Shown: piece after piece, positions 16,913 to 24,985 of the stretch
Position numbering within the stretch: the stretch's first letter is position 1
Layout of the letters: each line of letters begins with the position of its first letter
From: an uncultured Peptoniphilus sp.
GTDB lineage: Bacteria; Bacillota; Clostridia; Tissierellales; Peptoniphilaceae
Direction of reading: 5' to 3'
NCBI GenBank assembly: GCA_946999425.1
Contig: CAMQDG010000013.1
Span: 1-27,477 of the forward strand
Length of the DNA: 27,477 bases
Program-made: the position numbers and the translations under genes
The notes under the pieces: model-generated
Told to the model about the DNA's origin: nothing
Database searches by the model: none
Seen by the model: the letters and a program-made list of their open reading frames with translations, nothing else

Positions 16913-16941
16913 ATGATACCAAATAAATAAATTTACAACAA
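16913..16941 (-). promoter_or_regulatory. Promoter of the EamA transporter gene
   Basis: On the minus strand, -35 TTGTTG (16936-16941), 17-base spacer and -10 TATCAT (16913-16918) preceded by TGG, an extended -10. An inverted repeat abuts the -35. Confidence 0.65.
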
Positions 16942-16979
16942 TGATTTTATAGTATTTATTTTACTATGCATAAAATCAT
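16941..16979. repeat. Imperfect inverted repeat upstream of the EamA promoter
   Basis: Ten-base arms ATGATTTTAT (16941-16950) and ATAAAATCAT (16970-16979) enclose inner arms ATAGTA and TACTAT, with a two-base asymmetric GC. It touches the -35 of the EamA promoter and could be an operator. It has no U run that would make it a terminator. Confidence 0.5.
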
Positions 16980-16995
16980 CAAAATTAATAAAATA

Positions 16996-17026
16996 TAAAA
17001 AAGAGTACTTTTTTCAAGTACTCTTT
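16996..17026 (-). terminator. Terminator of secG-hppA
   Basis: Perfect 11-base stem AAAGAGTACTT with AAGTACTCTTT, five-base loop, U-rich tail, 22 bases after the hppA stop codon. Confidence 0.9.
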
Positions 17027-17047
17027 AATCTAAACTTATACTTAAAA

Positions 17048-19054
17048 TTATAAGAACATTCCTCCAAATTGCACAAATAGTGGTGCAAATACAAGAGAAA
17101 CAACTGTTATAAGTTTAATAAGAATATTAAGTGAAGGTCCTGAAGTATCCTTAAAAGGATCCCCTACAGTATCGCCTGTTACGGCAGCCTTGTGAGCATC
17201 TGAACCCTTTCCACCATGTTTTCCTGATTCAATATATTTCTTAGCATTGTCCCAAGCTCCGCCAGCATTAGCCATAAATATAGCCATTAAAACTCCTGTT
17301 ACAAGAGCACCTGCTTGAAGTCCACCAAGAGCTTCTGGTCCAAGTAATAATCCTACAATAATAGGAACTATTACCGCAATAAGACCTGGAACTATCATTT
17401 CACGAAGAGCTGCAGTTGTAGAAATATCTACACACTTAGCATATTCAGGGGTTGCTTTCCCTTCCATAATTCCTGGAATTTCTCTAAATTGTCTTCTTAC
17501 TTCGTCTATCATAGATGATGCCGCATTACCTACTGCACTCATTGTCAAAGCTGAGAAAGCAAAAGGAAGCATTCCACCTACAAAAGTTGCTGCAATAACC
17601 GCCGGCTTAGAAATATCTATTCCATCAAGACCTGTTGCATTAATATATGATACAAAAAGTGCAAGAGCTGTAAGAGCTGCAGAACCTATGGCAAATCCCT
17701 TACCAATAGCTGCTGTTGTATTTCCTACAGAGTCAAGAGAGTCTGTAATCTCACGAACATCTTCAGGAAGTTCACACATTTCTGCAATTCCTCCTGCATT
17801 ATCTGCAATTGGTCCATAGGCGTCAACGGCAATAGTCATCCCTGCAGTGGAAAGCATACCAACTGCTGCAAGAGCTATACCATAAAGTCCCTTAATGGCA
17901 CTTTCTGCTCCACCTGCTCCAAGATAAGCTGCAATTATACCTAAAGCTACAATTATAATAGGTCCAACTGTTGACATCATACCTACAGAAAGTCCAGCAA
18001 TAATATTTGTTGCGTGACCTGTATTTGATTCTTCAGCAATTCTTTGAACTGGTTTATAACTATCTGCAGTGTAATATTCAGTGAATTTTGAAATTATAAG
18101 TCCTACTAAAATACCTACAATAACAGGTATAAAGGGTTGAAAACTTCCAAAAGTATATTTTGATAAAAATGCAGATGCCACAATAGTTACAACAGCTGCA
18201 ATATAAGTTCCCATATTAAGAGCTTTTTGAGGATTTTTATCTCCCTTAACAAAAAATGCTGCAAGAATACAAGCAACAATACCTATTGCAGCAATGGCAA
18301 TACCATATTGTACTCCAGCATCTTCATAAGCTACAAGACCAAGGGTTATAACTGAAAGAAGCGCCCCTACATAAGATTCAAATAGGTCAGCTCCCATTCC
18401 GGCAACATCGCCTACGTTATCTCCTACGTTATCTGCAATAACTGCAGGGTTTCTTGGGTCATCTTCAGGAATACCTGCTTCAACTTTACCTACAAGGTCA
18501 GCTCCAACATCGGCAGCCTTAGTGTAAATACCTCCTCCAACTCTTGCAAAAAGAGCAATTGAAGAAGCACCAAGAGAAAATCCCGTTACAATTGCAGGAT
18601 CTTTTCCTGAATAAATATAAGCAAGACTTATTCCTATAATACCAAGTCCTACAACGCACATACCCATTACAGCACCACCAGAAAAAGCAATATCAAGAGC
18701 CTTGCCCATTCCACTTTTCCACGCTGCATTACTTGTTCTTACATTGGCCTTTGTAGCTACATTCATTCCAATGTAACCTGCAAGAACTGAGAATATAGCT
18801 CCAACTAAAAAACAAATTGCTATTTTTATATCGTGTAGGCCAAAATATAAAACTAATGATAATACCACTACAAATATAATTAGAACCTTATATTCCCTCT
18901 TCAAAAAAGCCATAGCTCCATCGTGTATATGTCCGGAAATTTCACGCATTCTGTCATTTCCAACATCTTGTTTTGCAATAAAATTAGCCTTTATAAAGGC
19001 ATAAGCTAGTGCAATAAGTCCAACGATGGGAGCTATAATTAAAATATTTTCCAT
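17048..19054 (-). CDS. hppA: Membrane pyrophosphatase, K+-dependent, probably Na+-translocating
   Basis: 668-residue ion-pumping pyrophosphatase with about 16 membrane helices. The catalytic signature DVGADLVGKVE (182-192) and the aspartate-rich DNVGDNVGD (208-216) are intact. GNTTAAIGKG (444-453) has Ala448 where K+-independent enzymes have Lys, so K+ dependence is expected. Glu226 in ADLFESY aligns with the gate glutamate of the Na+-pumping Thermotoga enzyme; plant H+ pumps carry theirs one helix turn later. That points to Na+ transport, though Na+/H+ dual pumps share this feature. AAGGAGGAG precedes the ATG. It lies 23 bases after secG and ends at a strong terminator. Confidence 0.95.
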   Translation of the reverse strand: MENILIIAPIVGLIALAYAFIKANFIAKQDVGNDRMREISGHIHDGAMAFLKREYKVLIIFVVVLSLVLYFGLHDIKIAICFLVGAIFSVLAGYIGMNVATKANVRTSNAAWKSGMGKALDIAFSGGAVMGMCVVGLGIIGISLAYIYSGKDPAIVTGFSLGASSIALFARVGGGIYTKAADVGADLVGKVEAGIPEDDPRNPAVIADNVGDNVGDVAGMGADLFESYVGALLSVITLGLVAYEDAGVQYGIAIAAIGIVACILAAFFVKGDKNPQKALNMGTYIAAVVTIVASAFLSKYTFGSFQPFIPVIVGILVGLIISKFTEYYTADSYKPVQRIAEESNTGHATNIIAGLSVGMMSTVGPIIIVALGIIAAYLGAGGAESAIKGLYGIALAAVGMLSTAGMTIAVDAYGPIADNAGGIAEMCELPEDVREITDSLDSVGNTTAAIGKGFAIGSAALTALALFVSYINATGLDGIDISKPAVIAATFVGGMLPFAFSALTMSAVGNAASSMIDEVRRQFREIPGIMEGKATPEYAKCVDISTTAALREMIVPGLIAVIVPIIVGLLLGPEALGGLQAGALVTGVLMAIFMANAGGAWDNAKKYIESGKHGGKGSDAHKAAVTGDTVGDPFKDTSGPSLNILIKLITVVSLVFAPLFVQFGGMFL

Positions 19055-19077
19055 AACTCCTCCTTAATATAAAAATT

Positions 19078-19305
19078 CTATTGAATTGCCAATAGAATTA
19101 ATAGCGATAAAACAAAAATTATAGCGGAAATAGTAACTACTTTATTTAATTTTTCCTTCTTACTTGCTCCAGTGTGTTCTCCCCAAAGAGATTCAACACT
19201 ACCATCAAGTGTTCCAAGTCCCGCTTGTTCTGATTCCATTGATGTTACTGTAGCAATAAGCACAATGGATGTAACAGCTATTATAATTGATAATATAGCT
19301 TGCAT
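19078..19305 (-). CDS. secG: Preprotein translocase subunit SecG
   Basis: 75-residue membrane protein with two helices (about 3-22 and 55-74) and a Gly/Ser-rich cytoplasmic loop (QAGLGTLDGSVESLWG), the SecG layout. It assists SecYE in protein export. Sequence is poorly conserved in this family, so the call rests on topology, length and loop pattern. AGGAGG precedes the ATG, and a good extended -10 promoter lies upstream. Its downstream partner here is hppA rather than the rnr-smpB genes often found next to secG. Confidence 0.82.
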   Translation of the reverse strand: MQAILSIIIAVTSIVLIATVTSMESEQAGLGTLDGSVESLWGEHTGASKKEKLNKVVTISAIIFVLSLLILLAIQ

Positions 19306-19343
19306 TTTAACCTCCTATTAATGTATTTATCTATAACGTATAA

Positions 19344-19372
19344 ATTTTAACACATGCTAAGTTTTATTTCAA
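19344..19372 (-). promoter_or_regulatory. Promoter of secG-hppA
   Basis: On the minus strand, -35 TTGAAA (19367-19372), 17-base spacer and -10 TAAAAT (19344-19349) preceded by TGT, an extended -10. It lies about 40 bases before the secG start. Confidence 0.7.
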
Positions 19373-19420
19373 ATTTATAGAGATTATAAATTGAAAAAAA
19401 TCTGAAAAGTTAGTGAAATT

Positions 19421-19448
19421 AAAAAAAGGCTTAAATTAATAAGCCTTT
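19421..19448 (-). terminator. Terminator of the threonine ammonia-lyase operon
   Basis: Stem AAAGGCTTA with TAAGCCTTT, six-base loop, followed by a U run, 16 bases after the stop codon. Confidence 0.88.
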
Positions 19449-19463
19449 AAAATTAATTAAATT

Positions 19464-20654
19464 TTATTTTTTTTCGAAAGAATAGCCATGTTTTCTCAAA
19501 TCTTCTTCGATTTGTCTTTGTTGTTCTTCATCCTTAGTAGAAACCACTACATTAACTTTCATTGCATCAATGGCATCTGCATGAGTATCAGGTGCTTGTC
19601 TTATTTGATTGATGTTTGCTTTATTTTCTTCAAACAATCTTGTAAGTTTACTTAATTCACCTGGTTGATCATTTAATATAACCTTGTATTCAGCAGATCT
19701 TTTAGTTTTAAATAAGCCCTTGTTTATTACTTTTGCAATTCTTGTTACATCAATATTTCCACCTGAAAGTAGACAGCAAACTTTTTTGCCCTCATGTTCA
19801 AACTTATCATACATTAAAGCTGCAACAGGTGTTGCTCCCGCTCCTTCAGTAACTATTTTATTCTTTTCAAGAAGAGTAAGTATGGCAGAAGAAATTTCAT
19901 TTTCATCAACAAGTACAATTTCATCTACATATTTTTCAACTAAATCAAAGGTAACTTCTCCTGGAACCTTTACGGCAATACCATCTGCAATAGTTGAACC
20001 GCCCTTAACTCCTGTTATCTTTCCTGCTTTTTTAGATTCATACATAGAAGGAACTGCCTTTGTTTGAACTCCTATTACCTTGCAAGAAGGTCTAAGGGAT
20101 TTAACTGCAAGAGCAACTCCACTTATAAGTCCTCCGCCTCCAATAGGCACAACTACAATATCACAATCTGGAAGATCTTCCAGTATTTCAAGACCTATTG
20201 TACCTTGACCTGCTATAACTTCTTCATCATTAAAAGGTGCAATAAAAGTATAGCCTTTTTCTCTAACCAACTCTTGAGCCTTAGCTGCTGCATCATCAAA
20301 AGTTTCTGGAACAAGTAAAACTTCAGCTCCATAATTTTTTGTTGCTTCAACTTTTGAAATAGGTGCGTGTAAAGGCATACAAATAATAGATTTTATGCCC
20401 CTTTCAGTAGCTGATTTTGCAACGCCCTGAGCATGATTTCCAGCTGAACATGCTATAACTCCCTTTGAAGCTTCCTCAGGAGTTAAAGTAGCAATTTTAT
20501 TATAAGCTCCTCTTAATTTGAAGGAACCTGTGTCTTGTAACACTTCAACTTTTAAATAAATATCTTTTCCTAAATTTGCAGCTCTTACAAGAGGTGTAGT
20601 TTTAATATGGCCTTTTAATCTTTCCTTAGCATCATAAATTTTTTGAACTTCCAT
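19464..20654 (-). CDS. ilvA: Threonine ammonia-lyase with ACT domain
   Basis: 396-residue PLP enzyme deaminating threonine to 2-oxobutanoate and ammonia. The Schiff-base lysine is Lys46 in TGSFKLRGAYNK, and the phosphate-binding glycine loop is GGGGLISG (about 172-179). A C-terminal ACT domain (about 322-396, QPGELSKLTRLFEENKANINQIRQ) suggests amino-acid control. The length lies between short catabolic TdcB (about 330) and biosynthetic E. coli IlvA (about 514), matching the single-ACT form common in Clostridia. It could serve isoleucine synthesis or threonine fermentation; no ilv genes flank it. The ATG follows the DUF951 stop with no gap (TAAATG), with GAGGAGG upstream. Confidence 0.94.
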   Translation of the reverse strand: MEVQKIYDAKERLKGHIKTTPLVRAANLGKDIYLKVEVLQDTGSFKLRGAYNKIATLTPEEASKGVIACSAGNHAQGVAKSATERGIKSIICMPLHAPISKVEATKNYGAEVLLVPETFDDAAAKAQELVREKGYTFIAPFNDEEVIAGQGTIGLEILEDLPDCDIVVVPIGGGGLISGVALAVKSLRPSCKVIGVQTKAVPSMYESKKAGKITGVKGGSTIADGIAVKVPGEVTFDLVEKYVDEIVLVDENEISSAILTLLEKNKIVTEGAGATPVAALMYDKFEHEGKKVCCLLSGGNIDVTRIAKVINKGLFKTKRSAEYKVILNDQPGELSKLTRLFEENKANINQIRQAPDTHADAIDAMKVNVVVSTKDEEQQRQIEEDLRKHGYSFEKK

Positions 20655-20882
20655 TTAATCCTCCTCGGGTCTTTTATGGTGAATTATACTTACAAATTTT
20701 TCACCCTCTAAAATTTTTCTGACCCTTTTTTCAAACTCCATACGGCTTAACCAAATCATCCTGTCACAACCTAAGCATTTCAGTTTGATATCGGCGCCGG
20801 TTCTTAAAATCTCCCAACGATTTTCACCACAGGGATGTCCTTTTTTTAAAGTAATAATATCGCCCAGCTCATAATAAAGCAT
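20655..20882 (-). CDS. DUF951 family protein
   Basis: 75-residue small protein of the DUF951 (YyzM-like) family, function unknown. It has the family pattern GDIITLKKGHPCGENRWEILRTGADIKLKCLGC. Cys18, Cys36 and Cys39 could form part of a metal site, which is inference. I start at the ATG at 20882 because AAGGAG lies about six bases upstream; a GTG at 20900 lacks one. It sits between the propeller protein (10 bases upstream) and ilvA (directly adjacent), so the three are probably co-transcribed. Confidence 0.9.
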   Translation of the reverse strand: MLYYELGDIITLKKGHPCGENRWEILRTGADIKLKCLGCDRMIWLSRMEFEKRVRKILEGEKFVSIIHHKRPEED

Positions 20883-20892
20883 AATAAACTCC

Positions 20893-21966
20893 TTAATCAC
20901 CTTCCGAGAGATCTCTCATCTTATTATTGTCTGCATTTCTCGATTGAATAATCTTATAAATATTCAATTTACCATCTTTAAGTGCGGCAACAGTTACACC
21001 GCCTATCTCAATTTTTTCAATACCTGATCCAAGTCTTGTGTAAAATTCAGATTTTTTACCTATCTCTCCTCCTAAATCAGATTCACCGATAGTGTAAATT
21101 GAACCTCCCACATCAGCAAGGCCTGTTACATTTGCTGCAATAATAAACTTTGCCCCTTCTTCAAGCCTCATATTATATTTTGAAAGAATTCCGCTATGCA
21201 AAAGATAAATAGAAGAATCTTTATAAAGGACATCACTAATATTTGGTATCTCTTTATGTAGAGTATCTTCCCCATTTAAAATATAAATGTTTTTATCAGT
21301 CACCATTACAACTTTGCCTGCCATTACTTTTACGTCTAAGGCAACTTCCCCTACATAATCGATTCTATTTGAAAATTTACCATTACCTGATAAAGTTGTT
21401 TTATATCCTCTGTCATAGGGATTTATTTCCGCAACAACATAATTTTTTAGGTCATTGAAATCCATGGCAACTATAAAATTCTGAGTTTTATAGATTTCAC
21501 TTAAAGAATCCCCTTTTAAGAGGCTCAAAACTTCCCTACCATTATCCTTCATGTGAACAATGGTATTTTGCCCCTGGCTAATTATGTTATAAACATCATA
21601 AGGAGCAACTGAAGTACCTAAAAATTCTCCACTTTCAGAATATCTATAAATCTTTTTAAGATCGGAATCATATAAATAGCATGAATTAGTCCCCCAAAAA
21701 ACTTTTAAATTTTCAGAACTCTTGTCAATCTTCTTTTCCATTTCTCCATCTTTTGTGGCAATATAAAGATAATTTAAATCCCAAATCATAAGAGATGAGC
21801 CTGTAAGATGAAAATCTTTTACATCACTTACAAAACCGGGAGTCTTTACCTTAACCAAAGTCTTGTTGCCATTTAAGTTATTTCTGTTGAAAATTAAAAA
21901 TAAAAACAGAAAAAAAGCAATGCCGCCAAGAAGAAAATTTTTTTTGTGTTTTAAGAAATAATCCAT
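20893..21966 (-). CDS. Membrane-anchored beta-propeller-like protein (DUF5711-like)
   Basis: 357-residue protein with no recognised enzyme motif. A short cytoplasmic N terminus is followed by one membrane helix (about 12-26). The outside part (about 40-345) is a run of short beta-strand repeats of the form I-Y-hydrophobic with turns (for example LYIATKDGEM, CYLYDSDLKKIYRY, IYILNGEDTLH), as in a seven- or eight-bladed propeller. It resembles the DUF5711 proteins of Clostridia, from memory. I start at the ATG at 21966, preceded by GGAGG. An upstream ATG at 21984 lies inside the -10 box, so it cannot be translated from this promoter. It heads the operon with DUF951 and ilvA. Confidence 0.72.
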   Translation of the reverse strand: MDYFLKHKKNFLLGGIAFFLFLFLIFNRNNLNGNKTLVKVKTPGFVSDVKDFHLTGSSLMIWDLNYLYIATKDGEMEKKIDKSSENLKVFWGTNSCYLYDSDLKKIYRYSESGEFLGTSVAPYDVYNIISQGQNTIVHMKDNGREVLSLLKGDSLSEIYKTQNFIVAMDFNDLKNYVVAEINPYDRGYKTTLSGNGKFSNRIDYVGEVALDVKVMAGKVVMVTDKNIYILNGEDTLHKEIPNISDVLYKDSSIYLLHSGILSKYNMRLEEGAKFIIAANVTGLADVGGSIYTIGESDLGGEIGKKSEFYTRLGSGIEKIEIGGVTVAALKDGKLNIYKIIQSRNADNNKMRDLSEGD

Positions 21967-21982
21967 AAATTCCTCCGCATTC

Positions 21983-22011
21983 ATTATATCAAACTATAGA
22001 AATTTTTCCAA
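21983..22011 (-). promoter_or_regulatory. Promoter of the propeller-DUF951-ilvA operon
   Basis: On the minus strand, -35 TTGGAA (22006-22011), 17-base spacer, TGA and -10 TATAAT (21983-21988). The predicted transcript starts near the GGAGG of the first gene, giving a leader of roughly 10-15 bases and ruling out the ATG at 21984. Confidence 0.75.
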
Positions 22012-22021
22012 AATTTTTAAC

Positions 22022-22051
22022 CAAAAAAAGAGTACTCTAAAAGCACTCTTT
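22022..22051 (-). terminator. Terminator of the short SLH gene
   Basis: Ten-pair stem (22027-22051, one G-U pair), loop of five, followed by seven Us. It overlaps the stop codon of the SLH gene. Its AAAGAGTACT stem sequence resembles the hppA terminator. Confidence 0.85.
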
Positions 22052-22709
22052 ATTGGTAAAGATTTTTATCTCCAAATTTAATTTTACTGTCTGGCACTGT
22101 TCTTTCACCAGGAAGACCCGCCTTATCAATAAGGCTTGTTAAAATTTTTGAAACCTCTCCTCTTAAAAGAGAACCCTTGGGTCTAAAAGTATTATCAGGG
22201 TAACCTCCAACAGCCCCCAACTTTACAAGAGCCCCTATATAGGCAACCTCTTCAGAAGACAAATTTTCCAAATCTTTAAAATTTAAAGCTTCCCTTGTAT
22301 ATGGTTTCAACTTATACATATAGCCTAAGATTTCTACAACTTCCAGTCTACTAATAGGCTTTGAAGGATTTAGATTTCCCGTAGTAGGAACTAAATAACC
22401 TGCCTTAACAGCTTTTCCAACTTCTTTATAAAACCAATCATCAGGTTTTACATCACTGAAAAAAACAGGGTAGACCTTTTTTAAATTTGCCATATTGTTA
22501 ACAACGGCATAAAATTCAGCCCTTGAAATTTCCGCATCAGGTTTAAATAAATCACCCTCATATCCGGAAATAAAACCCATGTCCGAAAGCTTATCAATAT
22601 AATCACTTGCCCAGTGATTTTTAGTATCGGAAAAAGACCTTGCAGAAACACTTACAAATAACATACAAATTGAAATTAATAGTGTCAGGTATTTTTTTAA
22701 CCTTCTCAT
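22050..22709 (-). CDS. Short SLH-domain protein
   Basis: 219-residue secreted protein consisting of a signal peptide (about 1-23) and three S-layer homology domains (about 24-66, 85-128, 142-190), with almost nothing else. Marks include SFSDTKNHWASDYIDKLSDMGFISGY, PISRLEVVEILGYMY and GGYPDNTFRPKGSLLRGEVSKIL. It should bind the cell-wall polymer; without an effector domain it may occupy or organise wall sites or recruit partners, which is inference. An extended -10 promoter lies 29 bases upstream. The AGG of the ribosome site is close to the ATG. It is divergent from the PgeF-like gene. Confidence 0.9.
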   Translation of the reverse strand: MRRLKKYLTLLISICMLFVSVSARSFSDTKNHWASDYIDKLSDMGFISGYEGDLFKPDAEISRAEFYAVVNNMANLKKVYPVFFSDVKPDDWFYKEVGKAVKAGYLVPTTGNLNPSKPISRLEVVEILGYMYKLKPYTREALNFKDLENLSSEEVAYIGALVKLGAVGGYPDNTFRPKGSLLRGEVSKILTSLIDKAGLPGERTVPDSKIKFGDKNLYQ

Positions 22710-22737
22710 GTCCTCACCACTTCCAATTTATACTTCT

Positions 22738-22746
22738 ATTATATCA
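22738..22746 (-). promoter_or_regulatory. Extended -10 promoter of the short SLH gene
   Basis: The minus strand reads TGATATAAT, the same extended -10 as the propeller operon, with no clear -35. It lies 29 bases before the start codon. Confidence 0.6.
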
Positions 22747-22838
22747 GTTATTTTTTCTATTAATTTTAAGATTGTATTACATATTATTTTTTCTTGTAAT
22801 ATTTGTGAAATATTGGGTAATATTAGATAGGTGATATT

Positions 22839-23570
22839 ATGAAAAGTTTATTATTAAAAGAAATTTACAATAGAATTTACTTAAAACCCTATGATTTCAG
22901 ATATGCAAAAGTGGGAGATAAAGTCAAAAATTATATAGAAGAAAATTTAAAAAAAGATAATGTTGAACCAGAGGAAATTTATTCCTGTTACCAAAGTCAT
23001 TCAACTAATATAAAAATCATTGAAAAGGATAAGGCTGAAGATTTTATATATGGAAAAATTTTTCTTGACAGCGACGGAATGATTACAAGCTCAAAAAATG
23101 TGGGTCTTTTTATAAAATTTGCCGACTGCACTCCCCTTGTCCTTTACGAAAGAGAAAATCATATCTTAGGGCTTGTCCACTCTGGTTGGCGAGGAACTTC
23201 TGAAAAAATAGGCGAAAGCTTAATCGAAAAAATCTTAGGCTTAGGGGGAAAAAGAGAAAATATCCTTGCCTACATAGGTCCTTCCATAGATTCAAAAAAT
23301 TATGAAGTTGGCAAGGACGTCTATGATGCCTTTGATTCTTTTAATACTTATAAGAATTTTAAAAAGTCAGATATTTTTATTTCAAAGGACAATAAAAATG
23401 AAAAGTTTTTACTTAACATGAAAAAGGCAAATAAGATAATTTTAGAAAATAATGGAATAAAAAATATTGAAGTATCCAAAGAAATTACCTTTGACAATAT
23501 TAATTTACACTCTGCCCGAAGAGATGGGAAAAATTATGGACTTAATGGAATGATGGTGATGATGAGATAA
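22839..23570 (+). CDS. PgeF/YfiH-family multicopper-like protein (purine nucleoside phosphorylase family)
   Basis: 243-residue member of the YfiH/YlmD/PgeF family, once called polyphenol oxidase; members are reported as purine nucleoside phosphorylase/adenosine deaminase or as peptidoglycan-editing factor. The metal ligands are intact: His in YQSHSTN (about 51), Cys in FADCTPLVLY (about 92) and His in VHSGWRGTSEKIG (about 109). The usual N-terminal FSTRxGGxSxGxYxSLNL motif is missing, and the C-terminal CT...FFSYRRD region is reduced to LHSARRDGKN. AGGTGAT precedes the ATG. It is a single rightward gene that shares a terminator with htrA. Confidence 0.85.
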   Translation: MKSLLLKEIYNRIYLKPYDFRYAKVGDKVKNYIEENLKKDNVEPEEIYSCYQSHSTNIKIIEKDKAEDFIYGKIFLDSDGMITSSKNVGLFIKFADCTPLVLYERENHILGLVHSGWRGTSEKIGESLIEKILGLGGKRENILAYIGPSIDSKNYEVGKDVYDAFDSFNTYKNFKKSDIFISKDNKNEKFLLNMKKANKIILENNGIKNIEVSKEITFDNINLHSARRDGKNYGLNGMMVMMR

Positions 23571-23600
23571 AAAAATCCCAAAAAAATTATAAACTTGTAC

Positions 23601-23641
23601 AAAAAAAATGTAGACTTTATTTTGTAAGTCTACATTTTTTT
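23601..23641. terminator. Bidirectional terminator between the PgeF-like gene and htrA
   Basis: Ten-base stem ATGTAGACTT with AAGTCTACAT, eight-base loop, flanked by A and T runs on both sides, lying between converging genes. Confidence 0.9.
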
Positions 23642-23644
23642 ATT

Positions 23645-24958
23645 TTACCTTCCGAAAAATTCTTTGAAAAATTCATACAACCTTTGTCTTTCTCTGTCAT
23701 CCATTTGGGAATCATCTTGGTTGTTAGGATTTTTTTCTACATTTTCTTCAGTCTTTGGAACTTTATAATCTGTAAAAGTTATTTCAAGGGTCATTTCTTT
23801 TTTGTCCCTTAAAATATCAAGTTTAACCTTATCTCCAGGCTTGTATTTGTAAAGATCTGCCCTTAAAGTGTTGACACTGTCCAAATCTTTTCCGTCCATT
23901 CTTAATAAGACATCACCCTTTTCAAGTCCAGCTGCCTTGGCAGGAGAATTGTCTAAAACATCTCCAACATAAAGACCCTTATTGGATTTTATATTTGTTC
24001 CTAACATTCTATTTGCAGCTTCAACGGGAACTGATGATGCCCCTAGGGCAACCGCCTTATAATCCCCTGTCTTAATTACACTTTCTATAATAGGTTTAAT
24101 AGAATTAATAGGAATTGCAAAGCCCATGCCTTCAGCAGAAGAAACTTTTACGGTATTAATTCCTATTACCTGTCCCCTGTCATTTATAAGAGGTCCTCCA
24201 GAATTTCCTCCATTAATGGAAGCATCTGTTTGAATTAAGCCTACCATAAATCCGCCACCATCAACTTGACCTATATATCTGTTAAGGCCTGAAATTATTC
24301 CCTTACTCATAGATCTTTGAAAGGCCATGTCAAGAGGATTTCCTATGGCAATGGCTGTTTGTCCAACTTTTAAAGTGTCAGAATCTCCAAAACTTGCTCC
24401 TTCCAATTTTTTATCGCTTTTAATTTTTACAAGGGCTATATCTATAAAACTGTCGGACCATACAACTTTTCCTTCAGTACTGGTGCCATCGTTTAAAAAT
24501 ACATTTACCTTTTCTGCCGTTTTCCCTCCCAAAGAAACTACGTGAGAATTTGTCAAAATATATCCATCATCTGAATAAATTACTCCAGATCCTGTTCCCC
24601 TTACTGCTTGTGTTCCAAAGGGGGTCATTTGATAACCCTGAGTTGTAATACCTACAACTGAAGGAACTACTTTTTCAAAAACATAAGTTGCAGAATTTTC
24701 CCCTGAGCTTGTTTGTATATTTACATTTTGACTTTGAAAATCCTTTTCTTTATTAGCCTCTGTGGAAACAGCCATTTTAAATCTTTCCCCCAAAAGACCA
24801 TAAGTAAGAGCACTTCCTAAAAGACCTCCAATAAGAGAAAAAATAAGGGCTAAAAATAAAATCCCCTTTCCTCCTTTTTTATTTTTTCTTTTGGAAAAAT
24901 TTTCATTTTCATAATAATTCTTTATTTCTTTATTTAATTCTTCATTTCTTTCATCCAT
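23645..24958 (-). CDS. htrA: HtrA/DegP-family serine protease with PDZ domain
   Basis: 437-residue membrane-anchored quality-control protease. A charged cytoplasmic N terminus (1-30) is followed by one membrane helix (about 33-55). The trypsin-like domain (about 92-290) has the triad His139 (TNSHVV), Asp173 (FIDIALVKI) and Ser253 (GNSGGPL). One PDZ domain follows (about 300-395, with GLYVGDVLDNSPAKAAGL and GDVLLRMDGKDL), then a charged tail. GAGGAGG precedes the ATG. A TAAAAT -10 and an 11-base-spaced direct repeat upstream suggest response-regulator control. It degrades misfolded exported proteins in the family. Confidence 0.96.
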   Translation of the reverse strand: MDERNEELNKEIKNYYENENFSKRKNKKGGKGILFLALIFSLIGGLLGSALTYGLLGERFKMAVSTEANKEKDFQSQNVNIQTSSGENSATYVFEKVVPSVVGITTQGYQMTPFGTQAVRGTGSGVIYSDDGYILTNSHVVSLGGKTAEKVNVFLNDGTSTEGKVVWSDSFIDIALVKIKSDKKLEGASFGDSDTLKVGQTAIAIGNPLDMAFQRSMSKGIISGLNRYIGQVDGGGFMVGLIQTDASINGGNSGGPLINDRGQVIGINTVKVSSAEGMGFAIPINSIKPIIESVIKTGDYKAVALGASSVPVEAANRMLGTNIKSNKGLYVGDVLDNSPAKAAGLEKGDVLLRMDGKDLDSVNTLRADLYKYKPGDKVKLDILRDKKEMTLEITFTDYKVPKTEENVEKNPNNQDDSQMDDRERQRLYEFFKEFFGR

Positions 24959-24985
24959 TTTTCTACCTCCTCTTTAACTATACCC

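Noticed and set aside
19306..19463. T-box or other riboswitch near ilvA
   Set aside because: The region is downstream of ilvA and holds only its terminator and the secG promoter. Upstream of the operon the leader is too short for a riboswitch.
19684..20318. Plus-strand open frames opposite ilvA
   Set aside because: They mirror a strongly conserved enzyme on the other strand and have no ribosome site or recognisable domain.
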